From positions 1,785,501 to 1,849,500 of the forward strand of contig NZ_FNTJ01000001.1 in NCBI RefSeq assembly GCF_900105185.1: a stretch of DNA of 64,000 nucleotides, in the 5' to 3' direction. Below, piece after piece: positions 47,701 to 56,312 of the stretch. Under the pieces are notes generated by a model that saw only the letters and a list, made by a program, of their open reading frames with translations, made no database searches and was not told where the DNA came from. The translations under genes were made by a program, and so were the position numbers. The stretch's first letter is position 1, and the number at the start of each line of letters is the position of its first letter. The DNA comes from Pseudomonas saponiphila (GTDB lineage: Bacteria; Pseudomonadota; Gammaproteobacteria; Pseudomonadales; Pseudomonadaceae).

Positions 47701-49718
47701 TTTTGGGTGCTGCTGCTGTCGTGCCGGGTGTCTTCGGCGGCCGCCACCTTGACCGTGCCCTTGGCGCTGGCGTCCAGTGCTCCCGTCGCGGCGACCTGGG
47801 AGCCGCTGATGTTCAGGTCCTTGGCGCTCTGCAACTTGAGGTTGCTGTCCGAACGCAGCTGGCTGCCGACGGTGGTGCTGCCTTTGTTCTGCTGACGGCT
47901 CTCATCCTTGGCGATGCCGAAGAATTTGCTGTCCTTGCTGTGGTTGTTGCTGTGGGAGATATCTTGCACGCCGTCGATGGTCAGCGAGCCCTGTTCACTG
48001 ATGACGCTGGCCTGGGTGCCGCCCCGGGCCTGGCTGCCGCTGATGCGCACACTGTCGGCGCGCACGATCAGCTTGCCGTCGGCGTTGACCTTGCTGCCCT
48101 GGTTCTCGGTCTTGCCCTGGTCGCCGTCGGCGGTCTTGCCAAAGAAACCACCGCCCACCAGGTCGCCGGAGTAATGCTGGTTGCTCTGGCTCTGCTGGCG
48201 GCTGGCGCTGGTGATGTCGACGTCCTTGGCGCTGAGCAGGATATCGCCCTGGCTATGCAGCTCGGCACCTTGCAGTTGCAGTTGCTGCTTGCTGGTCAGG
48301 TCCAGTTGCTGGCCGCCCTTGAGCTGGCTGGCGACGGTGCGTTGCTGGCTGCTGGAGTTGTCCCAGTTTTCCTTCCACAGGTGCTTGCGGTGCTGGCCCT
48401 GGTCGCGCTGGGTGTGGGTTTCGGTGGCGGCGGTCAGTTGCAGGTCGCCGCCGCTGCGGGCGCTGAGGTTATCACCGGCTTCGACGCTGCTGCCGTGGAT
48501 CCGGGTATTGGCGCCGGACTTCAACTCGGCGTCATGCTGGGCCAGCACCTTGTTCCCGTGCTGGCGCGTTTCGCTGTCGGTCTGGGTAGCGTCGTAGGTT
48601 TCCCAGGTGATGCCGATGGTGCTCTTGTCCCACTGCTGGCGTTTTTCCTGGAGCTTGCGGCTTTCGATGCTGCTCAGGGTCAGGTTGCGCCCGGCATCGA
48701 GCTTGACGTTGCGGCCGCTGACGTCGGTAGCGGCCAGGGTCAGGTCCTTGGCGCCGTGCAGTTCGATGTCGCCCTGGCTGCGCACCCCGGCGCGAATCGC
48801 ATCGAGGCTGTTGTCCACGGCCTGGCCGCGGATGTCCAGATCGCCGGCGGAGCTCAGTTTGACTCCGTCGCGGCCGTCTACCTGGACCGCGCCAACGCGG
48901 ACTCCGGCACCTTCAGCGGTGCTGACGATATTGATCCGCCCGGCCTGCATGGCGCCGAACAGGCTGGCGTCGATGCGCTGCTCCTGGGTGCGGCTCGCCG
49001 GGTCGACGTTGCGTACCTGGCCGCTGGGGTAGTCCAGCTGGTTGCGGCCGACGGCGACATTCAACTGCTCCCGGGCGCTGAGGGTGCCCTGGCTGTCGAT
49101 GCGCGGGGCGATCAGGTTGATCGAACCCTCGGCGTTGCGCAGGCCGCCGTTGTGGATATCCAGCTGGCCCCGGGCATTCCGAGTGTCGAGCCCTTGCAGC
49201 TTGCCGTCCTGGAGTTCCGGGCGACCCACCACCAGGCTGGCGTTGGGGGTGTTGATGAAGCTGCCGCCATTGACCGAGATGCCGTTGGGGTTGGCCAGCA
49301 CGAAGTCGGCGGCGCGACCGAAGATTTCCTGGGCGCCATTGAGTTGCGAGGCGTTGCGGCTGATCACCTCGTTGAGGATCACGCTGGCCGCCTGGCCCTG
49401 GAGTTGCGCGTTGGCCGCCAGTTGCCCGGCCAGTTGCGACTGCCCGGCCTGCAGGGCGTTGTTCAGCACCACGCCCTGTTGTCCGACGTTGTAGTCCAGG
49501 AACTGGTTGTGGGACAGGCCGCCGGCATTGGGCGCGACGATGTTGACGATGGGCACGCCGCCCTGGTTTTGCAGTTGCGGGGTGCCGCCGGGGCCCTCGA
49601 CCACGGTGATCCCGCCGGCCAGGGCCAGGGGCAGATGGGACACCAGCAGCAGGCCGGCGATGGTCCAGCGCAACCTGCCCTGGGGCGAAAGGTTGAAACG
49701 GTGAGTGTTGTCAGGCAT
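44760..49718 (-). CDS. Two-partner secretion exoprotein, filamentous haemagglutinin-like (TpsA)
   Basis: A 1652-residue secreted beta-helix protein. A signal peptide (about 1-35) is followed by the TPS domain (about 36-280), containing GGVPIVNIVAPNAGGLSHNQ, NNALQAGQSQLAGQL and FVLANPNGISVNGG. The long middle consists of haemagglutinin-type repeats with alternating hydrophobic residues and many Ser/Asn/Gln (for example KLQSAKDLNISGSQVAATG). Around residues 1376-1485 a Lys/Ala-rich, apparently alpha-helical stretch interrupts the beta-helix. No VENN motif, C-terminal toxin or immunity gene is visible, so adhesion rather than contact-dependent inhibition is likely. Its transporter gene lies 102 bases upstream. 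Confidence 0.92.
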   Translation of the reverse strand: MPDNTHRFNLSPQGRLRWTIAGLLLVSHLPLALAGGITVVEGPGGTPQLQNQGGVPIVNIVAPNAGGLSHNQFLDYNVGQQGVVLNNALQAGQSQLAGQLAANAQLQGQAASVILNEVISRNASQLNGAQEIFGRAADFVLANPNGISVNGGSFINTPNASLVVGRPELQDGKLQGLDTRNARGQLDIHNGGLRNAEGSINLIAPRIDSQGTLSAREQLNVAVGRNQLDYPSGQVRNVDPASRTQEQRIDASLFGAMQAGRINIVSTAEGAGVRVGAVQVDGRDGVKLSSAGDLDIRGQAVDNSLDAIRAGVRSQGDIELHGAKDLTLAATDVSGRNVKLDAGRNLTLSSIESRKLQEKRQQWDKSTIGITWETYDATQTDSETRQHGNKVLAQHDAELKSGANTRIHGSSVEAGDNLSARSGGDLQLTAATETHTQRDQGQHRKHLWKENWDNSSSQQRTVASQLKGGQQLDLTSKQQLQLQGAELHSQGDILLSAKDVDITSASRQQSQSNQHYSGDLVGGGFFGKTADGDQGKTENQGSKVNADGKLIVRADSVRISGSQARGGTQASVISEQGSLTIDGVQDISHSNNHSKDSKFFGIAKDESRQQNKGSTTVGSQLRSDSNLKLQSAKDLNISGSQVAATGALDASAKGTVKVAAAEDTRHDSSSTQKRGFDAYAKENAPGTGQYRAGVRYQDQQRNDSSDSTRQQASSLTGGTLAVTAGEDLKVQGSDLKATAGDASLSGKNVQLLAADNQTQQHSDSTTTGGGFYYTGGLDRAGNGLEVAHNSSQDSSSKNTAQTSNIAASGNLTINAGNRLTTEGAQVKAGGALQVMAAEIDNQAAHNRESSSHKDNNWAVDVGANVEYKGVTRPIEKAIQGVAQRKFHQPGVLDALEQPNVGLDVDVSHQNRQRKESASTAVVSQLSGAQVTVKANGQLKDQGTQYRATDGAVQINAGSLLASAASDTHSTSEQAVDAKVGVRVYTNTGEDLNIRGSGAGGSSNVTSSSEKAQVGSYAGSQGVNIKVTGDASFEGSQFNGGLGGVDIDTGGKLALNQANDRQSSNNSSLRGDASLTLGTTPGSSGTNLNVGAGLQLDHKSLEQQDSQARVASLQGQGPVNLKSAGDLILQGTQIGNAARPTGDITLDAGGKLDLQAAVDTHHSQGNNLGGGFTAGGSKTSSEQSSGKSVNLSANFNIGRVNENDQSQRGAQLYSQGQAHLASSAADDSAIHLQGTRIEAGKVVLEAAQGGIFQESAQSTQAHNNWGLTLGAGGSMGKTTLADAGEHDSPKVDRGINARAKIDVDQRQSSTQHNSLIKADQVTLDSAGNVHLAGANIEAQRLDGVIGGNLDIESRQDRLRSTQVNIDAKLEVAKNQPGLVDKLAKPAGPLKNDLKAQAEKGFDKHREKLENAVDKSVDKLGSAKDSLVAKASDAKERLGEKLSRSGSYDVNPEPRGAFGNGVDKAKHYLADKADALGNRFSSLKERFWPKTSDSYSVSEKNTAGSKVANTAEGVLFGDKSGQTSYTPTLNLNLSHESKNRVEQASGISTQQGVNLKVSGETRLTGARIGASQGRVDLGDSKVARTDLSGSELRVDVGANLSKSPVNVALGSASELTRKQDDATRNDQVFNLGPLRIGGHTDSQLLQAGIDQKTP

Positions 49719-49820
49719 GAGAACCTCGTTCTGATTGGGTGAGCCGGGCGTTGCCTTCTAGGGGGGCGACGGCGCGTGGTGCTCAGGTTCATCGGGTAAT
49801 TCAGGCTAATCGGCGGTTGA

Positions 49821-51542
49821 TCAAATCTGCAGGCTGAACCTCGCCAGCCAGACTTCCGGTTCCGTTCGGAAACCTTGCGGGGTGTTGAGGCTGTGCTGGT
49901 AATCCAGGTCGACCTGGAGGTTTTTCCAGGCCAGGTTGAGGCCCAGGCTGGCAGCACTCAGGTGCCGACTCTGGGCACCGTGTTCGGCCTTGATCCAACC
50001 GTTGTCCAGGCCCAGGCGCGGGGTGAGCTTGAGCGGCAGGTCGCTGTTGAGCGGCAGGCGCAGGGTGTTGCGCCACACCGCGCCGATGGCGCCGGAGGCA
50101 CTGTTGAGGCGGTAGCCGCGCACCGCCGAATCATCGGTGCCCAGCAGTTGTTCGATGGCCGGCAGCGGGTCCGGGCTGTACTGCGCCGAGAGCTGGCTCT
50201 GCCACTGCCAGCGCTGGTCGCCCAACTGGCCATTGCGCCACTGGCTGAGGCCGGCGCGGTACTTGCGAAACTGCGCCTGGGGCAGATTGCGTTGCACCTG
50301 CTGGGAATCTCGGTCGGCGCCGAACCAGGTCAGGCCCTGGGCGTAATTGACATCCAGGTTCCACACCGCGCTGTCGAGCCAGAACAGGTTGAGCCCGGCC
50401 TCGGCCACGGTCAGGGTCGGGCTCTGGATCTGCAGGTGGGCCTTTTGCAGGTAGCTGTCGACGTCCTTGTAGGCCAGTTGCAGGTTGGCGCTGAGCTGGT
50501 GGCTCTGGTCGCGCCACAGCACCCGGTCGGCCCGGCCGCTGACCATGTCGGTGCGGCCGCTGTTGTACAGGGTGGTGCGGGCCAGCTTCAGCGGCGCGCG
50601 GTATTCGGCGTGGCTGGCGAACAGGCTGTAGGTCCAGTAGCCATAGGGCACCGAGTAGAACAGGCTGCTGCTGCGGCTGTAGCGCGGGCCGTGGTTGAGG
50701 GTGTCGCTGTAGTTCAGGTTCAGCGCGTCGTTGATCTGCAACGGGCTGTCGAGGTTGAGGTTGATCGACTGGCGATCACGCCCGGTGCCGGCGCTGCCGA
50801 GGTTATCCACACCCAGGCCGAGGCCCCAGCGCGCGGCGCTGCTGCGCGAACGCAGGATGATCCGCGAGGCGCCGGGCTGGCTGCCGGGGGCGATGTCGGC
50901 GGTCAGGTCCAGGGAGCGCAGGCGGTTCAACTGATCCAGGCCCTGTTCCAGGTCCCGCAGGTTCAGCGGCTTGCCGAGCATGCCGGGGAAGGCTCCGCCC
51001 AGGGACACCGGCAGGCTCTGGTCGGCCAGTTCGATGGCTTCGACGTAGCCTTCCTCCACCAGGATATCCAGGCTGTGCCCGGCGGCCGGGGCGCTGGCCA
51101 AGTACGGGCGGCTGGCAATGTAGCCGGCCTCGACATAGAGGCGAGTGATGGCCGCCAGCAGCTGGTTGATCTGGTTGACCCCCATGCATGGCGCCACATA
51201 CGGCTTGATGGCGTCGTTGAGCCGGGTTTTGTCGAACAGGCTGACACCGCCGATGCGGGTGCCGCTCAAGGGCCAGCAGCGCTCGTCGCTGGCGGGCTGC
51301 CGGGGCAGGTCGGGGCTGGCCGGAGTGCTGCTGAAGCTGCCGCGCTGCATCTGCCGCTGGCGCTGTTCCAGTTGCAATTGTTGCAGGTCGCGTTGCTGTT
51401 GCTGTTGCAGGCGCAGGGCTTCCTGGCCCGGTTGCACGTCGGCCAGGGCCAGGGCCGGGATCAGCCAGGTCAGGCCCAGGAGCAATCCCAGGCTCCCGTT
51501 GCCCAGCGGTGGGAGGCAGTTGGTGCGTGATGAACAGGGCAC
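49821..51542 (-). CDS. Two-partner secretion outer-membrane transporter (TpsB, FhaC/ShlB/HecB family)
   Basis: A 573-residue outer-membrane beta-barrel that exports the TpsA protein. A signal peptide (ending LIPALALADV) leads into a Gln-rich helix (EALRLQQQQQRDLQQL) that in FhaC plugs the pore. Two POTRA domains (about 90-245) and the 16-strand barrel follow, with the conserved loop-6 motif AVRGYRLNS. It ends in a terminal hydrophobic strand (WLARFSLQI). Start is GTG 51542 with AAGGA seven bases upstream. The start lies in a possible hairpin with that site in its loop. It is first in the tpsB-tpsA transcript. Confidence 0.93.
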   Translation of the reverse strand: MPCSSRTNCLPPLGNGSLGLLLGLTWLIPALALADVQPGQEALRLQQQQQRDLQQLQLEQRQRQMQRGSFSSTPASPDLPRQPASDERCWPLSGTRIGGVSLFDKTRLNDAIKPYVAPCMGVNQINQLLAAITRLYVEAGYIASRPYLASAPAAGHSLDILVEEGYVEAIELADQSLPVSLGGAFPGMLGKPLNLRDLEQGLDQLNRLRSLDLTADIAPGSQPGASRIILRSRSSAARWGLGLGVDNLGSAGTGRDRQSINLNLDSPLQINDALNLNYSDTLNHGPRYSRSSSLFYSVPYGYWTYSLFASHAEYRAPLKLARTTLYNSGRTDMVSGRADRVLWRDQSHQLSANLQLAYKDVDSYLQKAHLQIQSPTLTVAEAGLNLFWLDSAVWNLDVNYAQGLTWFGADRDSQQVQRNLPQAQFRKYRAGLSQWRNGQLGDQRWQWQSQLSAQYSPDPLPAIEQLLGTDDSAVRGYRLNSASGAIGAVWRNTLRLPLNSDLPLKLTPRLGLDNGWIKAEHGAQSRHLSAASLGLNLAWKNLQVDLDYQHSLNTPQGFRTEPEVWLARFSLQI

Positions 51543-52308
51543 TTGGCGTCCTTACTGTAAAAAGACCAAGTGACGAACAACAGAAAAGCCGATCGTTGAG
51601 GCTCAACTAGTGACGTCGCTTTAAGTTCTGCACTGTGAATATGAGAGGCCGTCGATAGCTATACCGGTGGCCTGTCTTCAAGTGCTCGCGAGTGACAATT
51701 CCTGAGTGAGAGCCGGGTGCTTCAATCTTGATTCAGGTATGACAAAAGGGTTGAGTGAGTTGCAGTGGAAACGTTACAGCGCAGTGTGAAATTAATTTTT
51801 CCGAGAGCGGTCAGCGGGGAAATATCTTGTTGAAATCGAGACTATCCGAAACTAAAAACTGGATTTGTACGTAAATTGTAAATGCATAGAAGGCTAACAA
51901 AAAAACCTGCCGGCCTTGATTGGCAAGGGGTTCAGGTATTTCGTGAGAATCTGCAAAGGTAGGATGTTTGGTTGAATCAAGAGCAGGTGTTGGATTTTGT
52001 GAAAGGCGCCCGATATCTGCGATCCAGACACTGAGTGTTTAGGGCTAGTTGCTCTTTCTATCTGAGTACTTGCTCTATTCTTGTTGTTCGTTAATTGAAG
52101 TCATGTTGCTCGGGGAATACCTTAGATTTGGATGTCCTGAAGGACATGCCCGTAATGCCGAGTATTCTTCCTCTGGTACTGGCGTATATCCGGAGTTTGC
52201 CGACCGCTGTCGCGGCGGTCGGGCTAGGGGAATCCCTTAGTTGCCGATTGGATGTTGCAACTCATATCAAGTGCCTGGCGCGGCCGCCAGGCACTTGTGG
52301 GGCGAGGG
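51543..52308. other. AT-rich gene-free region upstream of tpsB
   Basis: These 766 bases are markedly AT-richer than the flanks and hold no convincing gene; the short frames present have no ribosome sites or protein-like composition. Visible structures are a palindrome GTTGAG-G-CTCAAC (51595-51607), an interrupted hairpin CCTG...CCTTG/CAAGG...CAGG (51905-51935), and CCGACCGC/GCGGTCGG (52200-52222). It must contain the tpsB promoter and could house a small RNA. The composition suggests a regulatory region or acquired DNA. Confidence 0.5.
52269..52296 (-). terminator. Hairpin at the end of dgt
   Basis: AAGTGCCTGGCG, loop CGGC, CGCCAGGCACTT: a perfect twelve-pair stem 13 bases after the dgt stop on the minus strand. 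It is followed by TTGATATG, a weak T tract. Confidence 0.7.
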
Positions 52309-53640
52309 TCATTGCGGGCTTGAGCGCCCGGTCATTTCCCGGGCCATTTCACTGGCGTAGCTGTCGGTCATGCCGGCGATGAAATCGATCATGCGCAGGA
52401 ATGAGGTGTGCAGCGGCCAGTTCGGGTCCGGCGCGTTGTTGCCCAGCAGATCGAGGATCCGCCGGTTCTTGAACGACGGAGTCTTGCCGCCGTGCTGCTC
52501 CAGTGCCGCGCCGCAGAACGAGTTCAGCAGGATCTCCAGGGTGGTGTAGGCGCCGATTTCGTGCAGGGTCTTGCGCTTGTCCTGGAAGATCTTGCGCCGT
52601 GCCACGTCCTTGGCATTGAGCACACAGCGCTTGGCCGGGCCATGCATGTGTTCCACCAGATCGCCAGGCAGGGTGCCGGCCAGCAGGGCGTCCTGCTGTT
52701 CGACGAAGGCCCGGGCGGCGGCGTTGGTCAGGTGCTCGATGGCCTTGCCCCGCAGGATCGCCAGGCGCCGCCGGCGCGAATCCCTCGGGCCCAGCTGGCG
52801 ATAGGTTTCCGGCAGGTCGTCGCCCACCAGCCCCAACAGCAGGGACTCGACTTCGGCGTACTCCAGCAGGTCCATTTCCAGTCCGTCTTCCAGGTCGATC
52901 AGGGCGTAGCAGATGTCGTCCGCGGCTTCCATCAGGTACACCAGCGGATGCCGGGCCCAACGCTGTTCCTCCAACTGCGGCAGGCCGAGCTTGTGGGCGA
53001 TCTGTTCCAGCAGCGGCAATTCGCTCTGGTAGCAGCCGAACTTGTGCTTCTTGTAGCCCAGTGAATCGGCGTGGCGCGCGGTCCAGGGGTACTTGAGGTA
53101 GGTGCCGAGGGTGGCGTAGGTCAGCCGGGTGCCACCGTCGAACTGGTGATATTCGAGCTGGGTGAGGACCCGGAAACCCTGGGCATTGCCTTCGAAATTG
53201 AGGAAGTCCAGGCGTTCGGCCTCGCTCATCGCGTCCAGCCAGCCGCGCCCGGCGGCCTGCTGGAACCAGTGGCGGATGGCGTCTTCGCCGGAATGGCCGA
53301 AGGGCGGGTTGCCGATGTCGTGGGCCAGGCAGGCCGACTGCACGATCATTCCCAGGTCGCTGGGTTCGCACCAGTCAGGCAGGGCGTCGCGTAGCGTCTC
53401 GCCGACGCGCATGCCCAGGGAGCGACCGACGCAACTGACCTCCAGGGAGTGGGTCAGGCGGGTGTGGATATGGTCGTTGCTGGACACCGGGTGCACCTGG
53501 GTCTTGCGCCCCAGGCGGCGGAAGGCACCGGAGAAGATGATGCGGTCGTGGTCTTTATGGAAAGGGCTACGGCCGAGTTCTTCCGGGCTGTGCACTGGCT
53601 TTCCGAGGCGTTCGCGGTTGAGCAGGGTCTGCCAATCCAA
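52309..53640 (-). CDS. dgt: Deoxyguanosinetriphosphate triphosphohydrolase-like protein
   Basis: A 443-residue HD-domain dNTPase that hydrolyses dNTPs to the nucleoside and triphosphate. The metal motifs are [11 protein letters not shown] and [18 protein letters not shown], with [11 protein letters not shown] later. I choose TTG 53640: it yields (M)[12 protein letters not shown], the usual N-terminus, and GGAGTG lies nine bases upstream. The frame stays open to 53847, but that extension runs through a REP pair and is not protein-like. The gene stands between the AT-rich tps leader and a REP. Confidence 0.9.
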   Translation of the reverse strand: MDWQTLLNRERLGKPVHSPEELGRSPFHKDHDRIIFSGAFRRLGRKTQVHPVSSNDHIHTRLTHSLEVSCVGRSLGMRVGETLRDALPDWCEPSDLGMIVQSACLAHDIGNPPFGHSGEDAIRHWFQQAAGRGWLDAMSEAERLDFLNFEGNAQGFRVLTQLEYHQFDGGTRLTYATLGTYLKYPWTARHADSLGYKKHKFGCYQSELPLLEQIAHKLGLPQLEEQRWARHPLVYLMEAADDICYALIDLEDGLEMDLLEYAEVESLLLGLVGDDLPETYRQLGPRDSRRRRLAILRGKAIEHLTNAAARAFVEQQDALLAGTLPGDLVEHMHGPAKRCVLNAKDVARRKIFQDKRKTLHEIGAYTTLEILLNSFCGAALEQHGGKTPSFKNRRILDLLGNNAPDPNWPLHTSFLRMIDFIAGMTDSYASEMAREMTGRSSPQ

Positions 53641-53743
53641 GGCGGGGTCACTCCGAAAAAAAACTGAAGGGCAGAGCTTCCGGGTTCCCGGGCGCCGCCG
53701 CAAGAGGCGCATGGCCTGCGCTGGTGCATCCATATGGCCGACG

Positions 53744-53824
53744 CCTTCGCTGGCAAGCCAGCTCCTACGCGGAAATGGCGTGGCCTGCGCCCCACCTGTA
53801 GGAGCCGGCTTGCCGGCGAAAGGC
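53744..53824. repeat. REP-type inverted pair
   Basis: CCTTCGCTGGCAAGCCAGCT (53744 onward, ending CCTAC) and GTAGGAGCCGGCTTGCCGGC with GAAAGG (53798-53823) face each other across about 29 bases. The same consensus as the REP elements at 24.1 and 29.4 kb. It separates dgt from the EAL gene. Confidence 0.8.
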
Positions 53825-53878
53825 CCCGATGCTGGTATCCCCATCACATCGCTGCGTTCACCGGCAAACAGGCCGGGG

Positions 53879-55042
53879 CTACAGACCGGCGGCGTCGATG
53901 TCGATCAACAGCAGGCGCTGGCCGTTGTCGAAGAACTGGCCGGCGGTCAGGCAGTACTGGTTGCTGGTGGCGTCGCGGTAGGTACTGGACAGGGTCAGGC
54001 GCCGTTCCTCCCAGCCTTCGGCCAGCAGGTGATAGAAGTACGGGCGCCAGGACCAGTTGTGGCCGACGTAGCTGCTGTCGGCCTGCCAATGGTTGTGGCG
54101 CCACTCCAGATTCGGCGTCAGTTGGGTGCCGTGGCGATCGCACTGGTAGAAGCGCAGCAGCCAGGGAAACGCCTTGACCTCGGGCAACTGGCTGATGGGC
54201 GCCTGGGCCTGGGCCCAGGCCTGCAGCAGGTGCATCAGTTCCGCCAGTTGCAGGCGCATGTGCATCAGGCGCTTGCGTTCGGCCAGCTTGTGCCGCACGT
54301 AGCGTTCGCGCAGGCGGGCGAAGGGCTGGACGAAGGCATCGCTGGCGAACAGCTGTTCCTGGGCCCCGGCAAACAGAAAGCCCTGGACATAGCGCGAGCC
54401 GCACTCCAGGGCGAAATCCAGCTCGGCCTCGGTTTCCACCCCTTCGGCAATGATCCAGCAACCGGTCTTTTCCGCCATCTGCGCCAGGGCCTTGACCACG
54501 TCGCTGCTGGGGCCGCCGCGGGCGGCAGCCTGGAACAGGCGCATGTCGAGCTTGAGGATGTCCGGTTGCAGCGCCAGCACCCGGTCCAGCTGCGAGTAGC
54601 CGGCACCGAAGTCGTCGATGGCGATCCGCGCCCCGGCCTGGCGGTAGCGCGCCACCACTTCGCTCAGACGCTGGCTGTTGCCCCCCAGCTCGGTGATTTC
54701 GAAGACGATGCGCCGCGGGTCGACAGCGTGGTGCTGGATCTGCCTGAGGCTCGGCAGGGCCTGCCCGGGCCTGAGCCGACTGATCCAGCGCGGGGAGATA
54801 TTCAGGCTCAGGAACCAGTCCGCCGGGGCCTCGCGCAGACGCCGCAGGGCGTCATCGCGGATCAGGCGGTCAAGGCGTCGCAAGGCGCTGGAAGGGGTAC
54901 GCGGATCGGCGAACAGCGGTCCCACCGACGTCAACTGGCCATTGCCCTGGCGTAGGCGGCCCAGGGCTTCGACCCCGGCAATCCGCCCGGTGGCGGTATC
55001 GATGAACGGCTGGAAGCAGGCGAGCGGTTGCCCGTCGATCAC
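53879..55042 (-). CDS. Cytosolic EAL-domain phosphodiesterase with Cache-like C-terminal domain
   Basis: A 387-residue protein with an N-terminal EAL domain (about 1-245). Conserved catalytic residues appear in GVEALGRL (E25), [41 protein letters not shown] and YVQGFLF, so c-di-GMP hydrolysis should be intact. After a helical linker ([19 protein letters not shown]) comes a region with [15 protein letters not shown] and [16 protein letters not shown], which resembles a Cache/PAS-like sensor fold. No membrane span is present, unusual for a Cache-type domain. GTG 55042 is preceded by AAGGAGG. Confidence 0.88.
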   Translation of the reverse strand: MIDGQPLACFQPFIDTATGRIAGVEALGRLRQGNGQLTSVGPLFADPRTPSSALRRLDRLIRDDALRRLREAPADWFLSLNISPRWISRLRPGQALPSLRQIQHHAVDPRRIVFEITELGGNSQRLSEVVARYRQAGARIAIDDFGAGYSQLDRVLALQPDILKLDMRLFQAAARGGPSSDVVKALAQMAEKTGCWIIAEGVETEAELDFALECGSRYVQGFLFAGAQEQLFASDAFVQPFARLRERYVRHKLAERKRLMHMRLQLAELMHLLQAWAQAQAPISQLPEVKAFPWLLRFYQCDRHGTQLTPNLEWRHNHWQADSSYVGHNWSWRPYFYHLLAEGWEERRLTLSSTYRDATSNQYCLTAGQFFDNGQRLLLIDIDAAGL

Positions 55043-55197
55043 AGAGCCTCCTTATAAGATTCTTGTGGGTAGGGAGTCTTGGCTGCCGGGTGGACAGGCA
55101 GGAGTCGGCCCCTGGGTAAAGGGGCCGATCGGGGTTGCATAGCAAGAATGCAGCCAGGTGTGGAACCGCCAGTGACAGGTCGGTTGCGCGGGGTTGA

Positions 55198-55539
55198 TCA
55201 GGGCTTGCGCGAGGCGCCTTGCAGCGCCAGCCGGATCAGCGGCAGCAGGCTGGTGCCCAGGCGGACCAGGCGCGTGAGGCCACCGGTGCCGCCGCTCTTG
55301 GCGCCCTTGCCGGTGAGGAACCCCAGCAGGGTCACCACCGCCACGCCCCAGAGTGGGGCGTGCTTGATGCCCAAGCCTTCCTGCCAGCTACGTCCCAGGC
55401 CGCGCATCCGTTGCAGGGGTTGCAGCAGTTGCTGGGACTCGTGGCGGATTTCCTGGCGATGCATTTCCATGCGCAGGCGGATCAGTACCTTGCGCATTTC
55501 CCGGCGTGAGGTGTTCTGCGGAATGTCGGGCAGTTTCAT
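55198..55539 (-). CDS. Hypothetical membrane-associated protein of the YqjD/YqjE/YqjK-like operon
   Basis: A 113-residue basic protein: an N-terminal Arg/Glu-rich helix (REMRKVLIRLRMEMHRQEIRH), a short hydrophobic stretch (WGVAVVTLLGFLTG) and a basic tail. It occupies the place of yqjK in enterobacterial yqjCDEK-type operons. Its start overlaps the end of the YqjE-like gene (ATGA). No enzymatic feature is visible; a role in envelope or ribosome association is only suggested by context. Confidence 0.8.
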   Translation of the reverse strand: MKLPDIPQNTSRREMRKVLIRLRMEMHRQEIRHESQQLLQPLQRMRGLGRSWQEGLGIKHAPLWGVAVVTLLGFLTGKGAKSGGTGGLTRLVRLGTSLLPLIRLALQGASRKP

Positions 55540-55925
55540 GGCAGCAGGCGCTCCCGATCGTTGGCCAGCTCTTCGAGCGTGGCGTGGAAGGGCGAGGATT
55601 CATCGAAGATCGCCGCTTTCAGGCGCAGGCCGCAGAACAGCGCCGCCAGGGCGTAGAACACGCACAGGCCGATGATCCCGGCCAGGCGATAACTGTCCCA
55701 CAAGAGGATCAGCACCAGCGCCGACAGCCCCACCAGCAACAGCAGGGCAAACACCAGGGCCAGCCCGGCGAACAGCAGCAGGCTGACGGTGCGGGCTTTC
55801 TGCTCCTGCAACTCGATGCCGAACAGCTCTACGTGGCTGTGCAGCAGGCCCAGCACCGCGGCTCCCAGACGCCGGGAGGACGCGCTTGGACCGCTGCCGG
55901 AGGAAGTGGATTCGCCGATAGCCAT
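55536..55925 (-). CDS. Phage holin superfamily III / YqjE-like membrane protein
   Basis: A 129-residue protein with a helical N-terminus (GLLHSHVELFGIELQEQK) and two adjacent membrane spans (VSLLLFAGLALVFALLLLVG quoted in part, then LAGIIGLCVFYALAALFC). The Pfam name Phage_holin_3_6 does not imply phage origin: this is the YqjE family of stress-induced inner-membrane proteins. It overlaps its downstream neighbour and lies one base after the DUF883 gene, giving a tight three-gene operon. Confidence 0.86.
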   Translation of the reverse strand: MAIGESTSSGSGPSASSRRLGAAVLGLLHSHVELFGIELQEQKARTVSLLLFAGLALVFALLLLVGLSALVLILLWDSYRLAGIIGLCVFYALAALFCGLRLKAAIFDESSPFHATLEELANDRERLLP

Positions 55926-55926
55926 A

Positions 55927-56241
55927 TCAGCGCCGCGTCGCCAGCAGGCCGATCAGAAAGCCCACGCCGGCTGCGATCCCGACCGACTGCCAAGGGTTGC
56001 TCTGCACGTAGTCCTCGGCGGCGGTGACGGCGGCCTGGCCGCGCTGGCGCAGGGATTCCTCGGTCAGTTGCAGGGTTTCCCGGGCCTTGAGCAGGCTGTC
56101 GTGGATCTGTTCGCGCAGTTCATCGGCCTGGTCGCCAGCCAGGGTCGCGGTGTGTTCCAAGAGACGCTCCGTGTCACTGACCAGTGCCTGAAAATCCGCC
56201 ATCAGCACTTCTTGAGCCGTCTTCGCCGTTTTGCTGGCCAT
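55927..56241 (-). CDS. DUF883 (YqjD/ElaB family) membrane-anchored protein
   Basis: A 104-residue protein with a long amphipathic helical region (about 1-75) and a C-terminal single span SVGIAAGVGFLIGLLATRR ending in two Arg. YqjD and ElaB in E. coli tether stationary-phase ribosomes to the inner membrane. The same role is possible here but unproven. It is the first gene of the operon; the ribosome site GGAGAAACAACC precedes the ATG. Confidence 0.88.
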   Translation of the reverse strand: MASKTAKTAQEVLMADFQALVSDTERLLEHTATLAGDQADELREQIHDSLLKARETLQLTEESLRQRGQAAVTAAEDYVQSNPWQSVGIAAGVGFLIGLLATRR

Positions 56242-56312
56242 GGTTGTTTCTCCGTTGGTTGCGTGTGTGAGCTATGAGTGTGAGCCCTGAGTGAAGGTTC
56301 ACTGTAATTGCC

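Noticed and set aside
44760..49718. Contact-dependent inhibition (CdiA) protein
   Set aside because: No VENN-like motif, no toxin-like C-terminus and no small immunity gene follows; the protein ends in ordinary beta-helix repeats.
45009..49742. A 1577-codon open frame on the plus strand, antisense to the FHA-like gene
   Set aside because: It mirrors the coding frame of the exoprotein in GC-rich DNA. It has no ribosome site, low complexity (Ala/Val/Gly runs) and no family, whereas the minus-strand protein has a signal peptide and TPS domain.
53641..53847. Extension of dgt upstream to ATG 53847
   Set aside because: The extra 69 codons run through a REP inverted pair, and TTG 53640 has a good ribosome site and the family N-terminus.
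53162..54955. A 597-codon plus-strand frame covering dgt, the REP pair and the EAL gene
   Set aside because: It crosses two well-defined minus-strand genes and an intergenic repeat; no start signal or family.
55536..55925. Phage origin for the holin-named protein
   Set aside because: The Pfam name is misleading: the YqjE-like protein lies in a DUF883 operon and no other phage gene is in the window.
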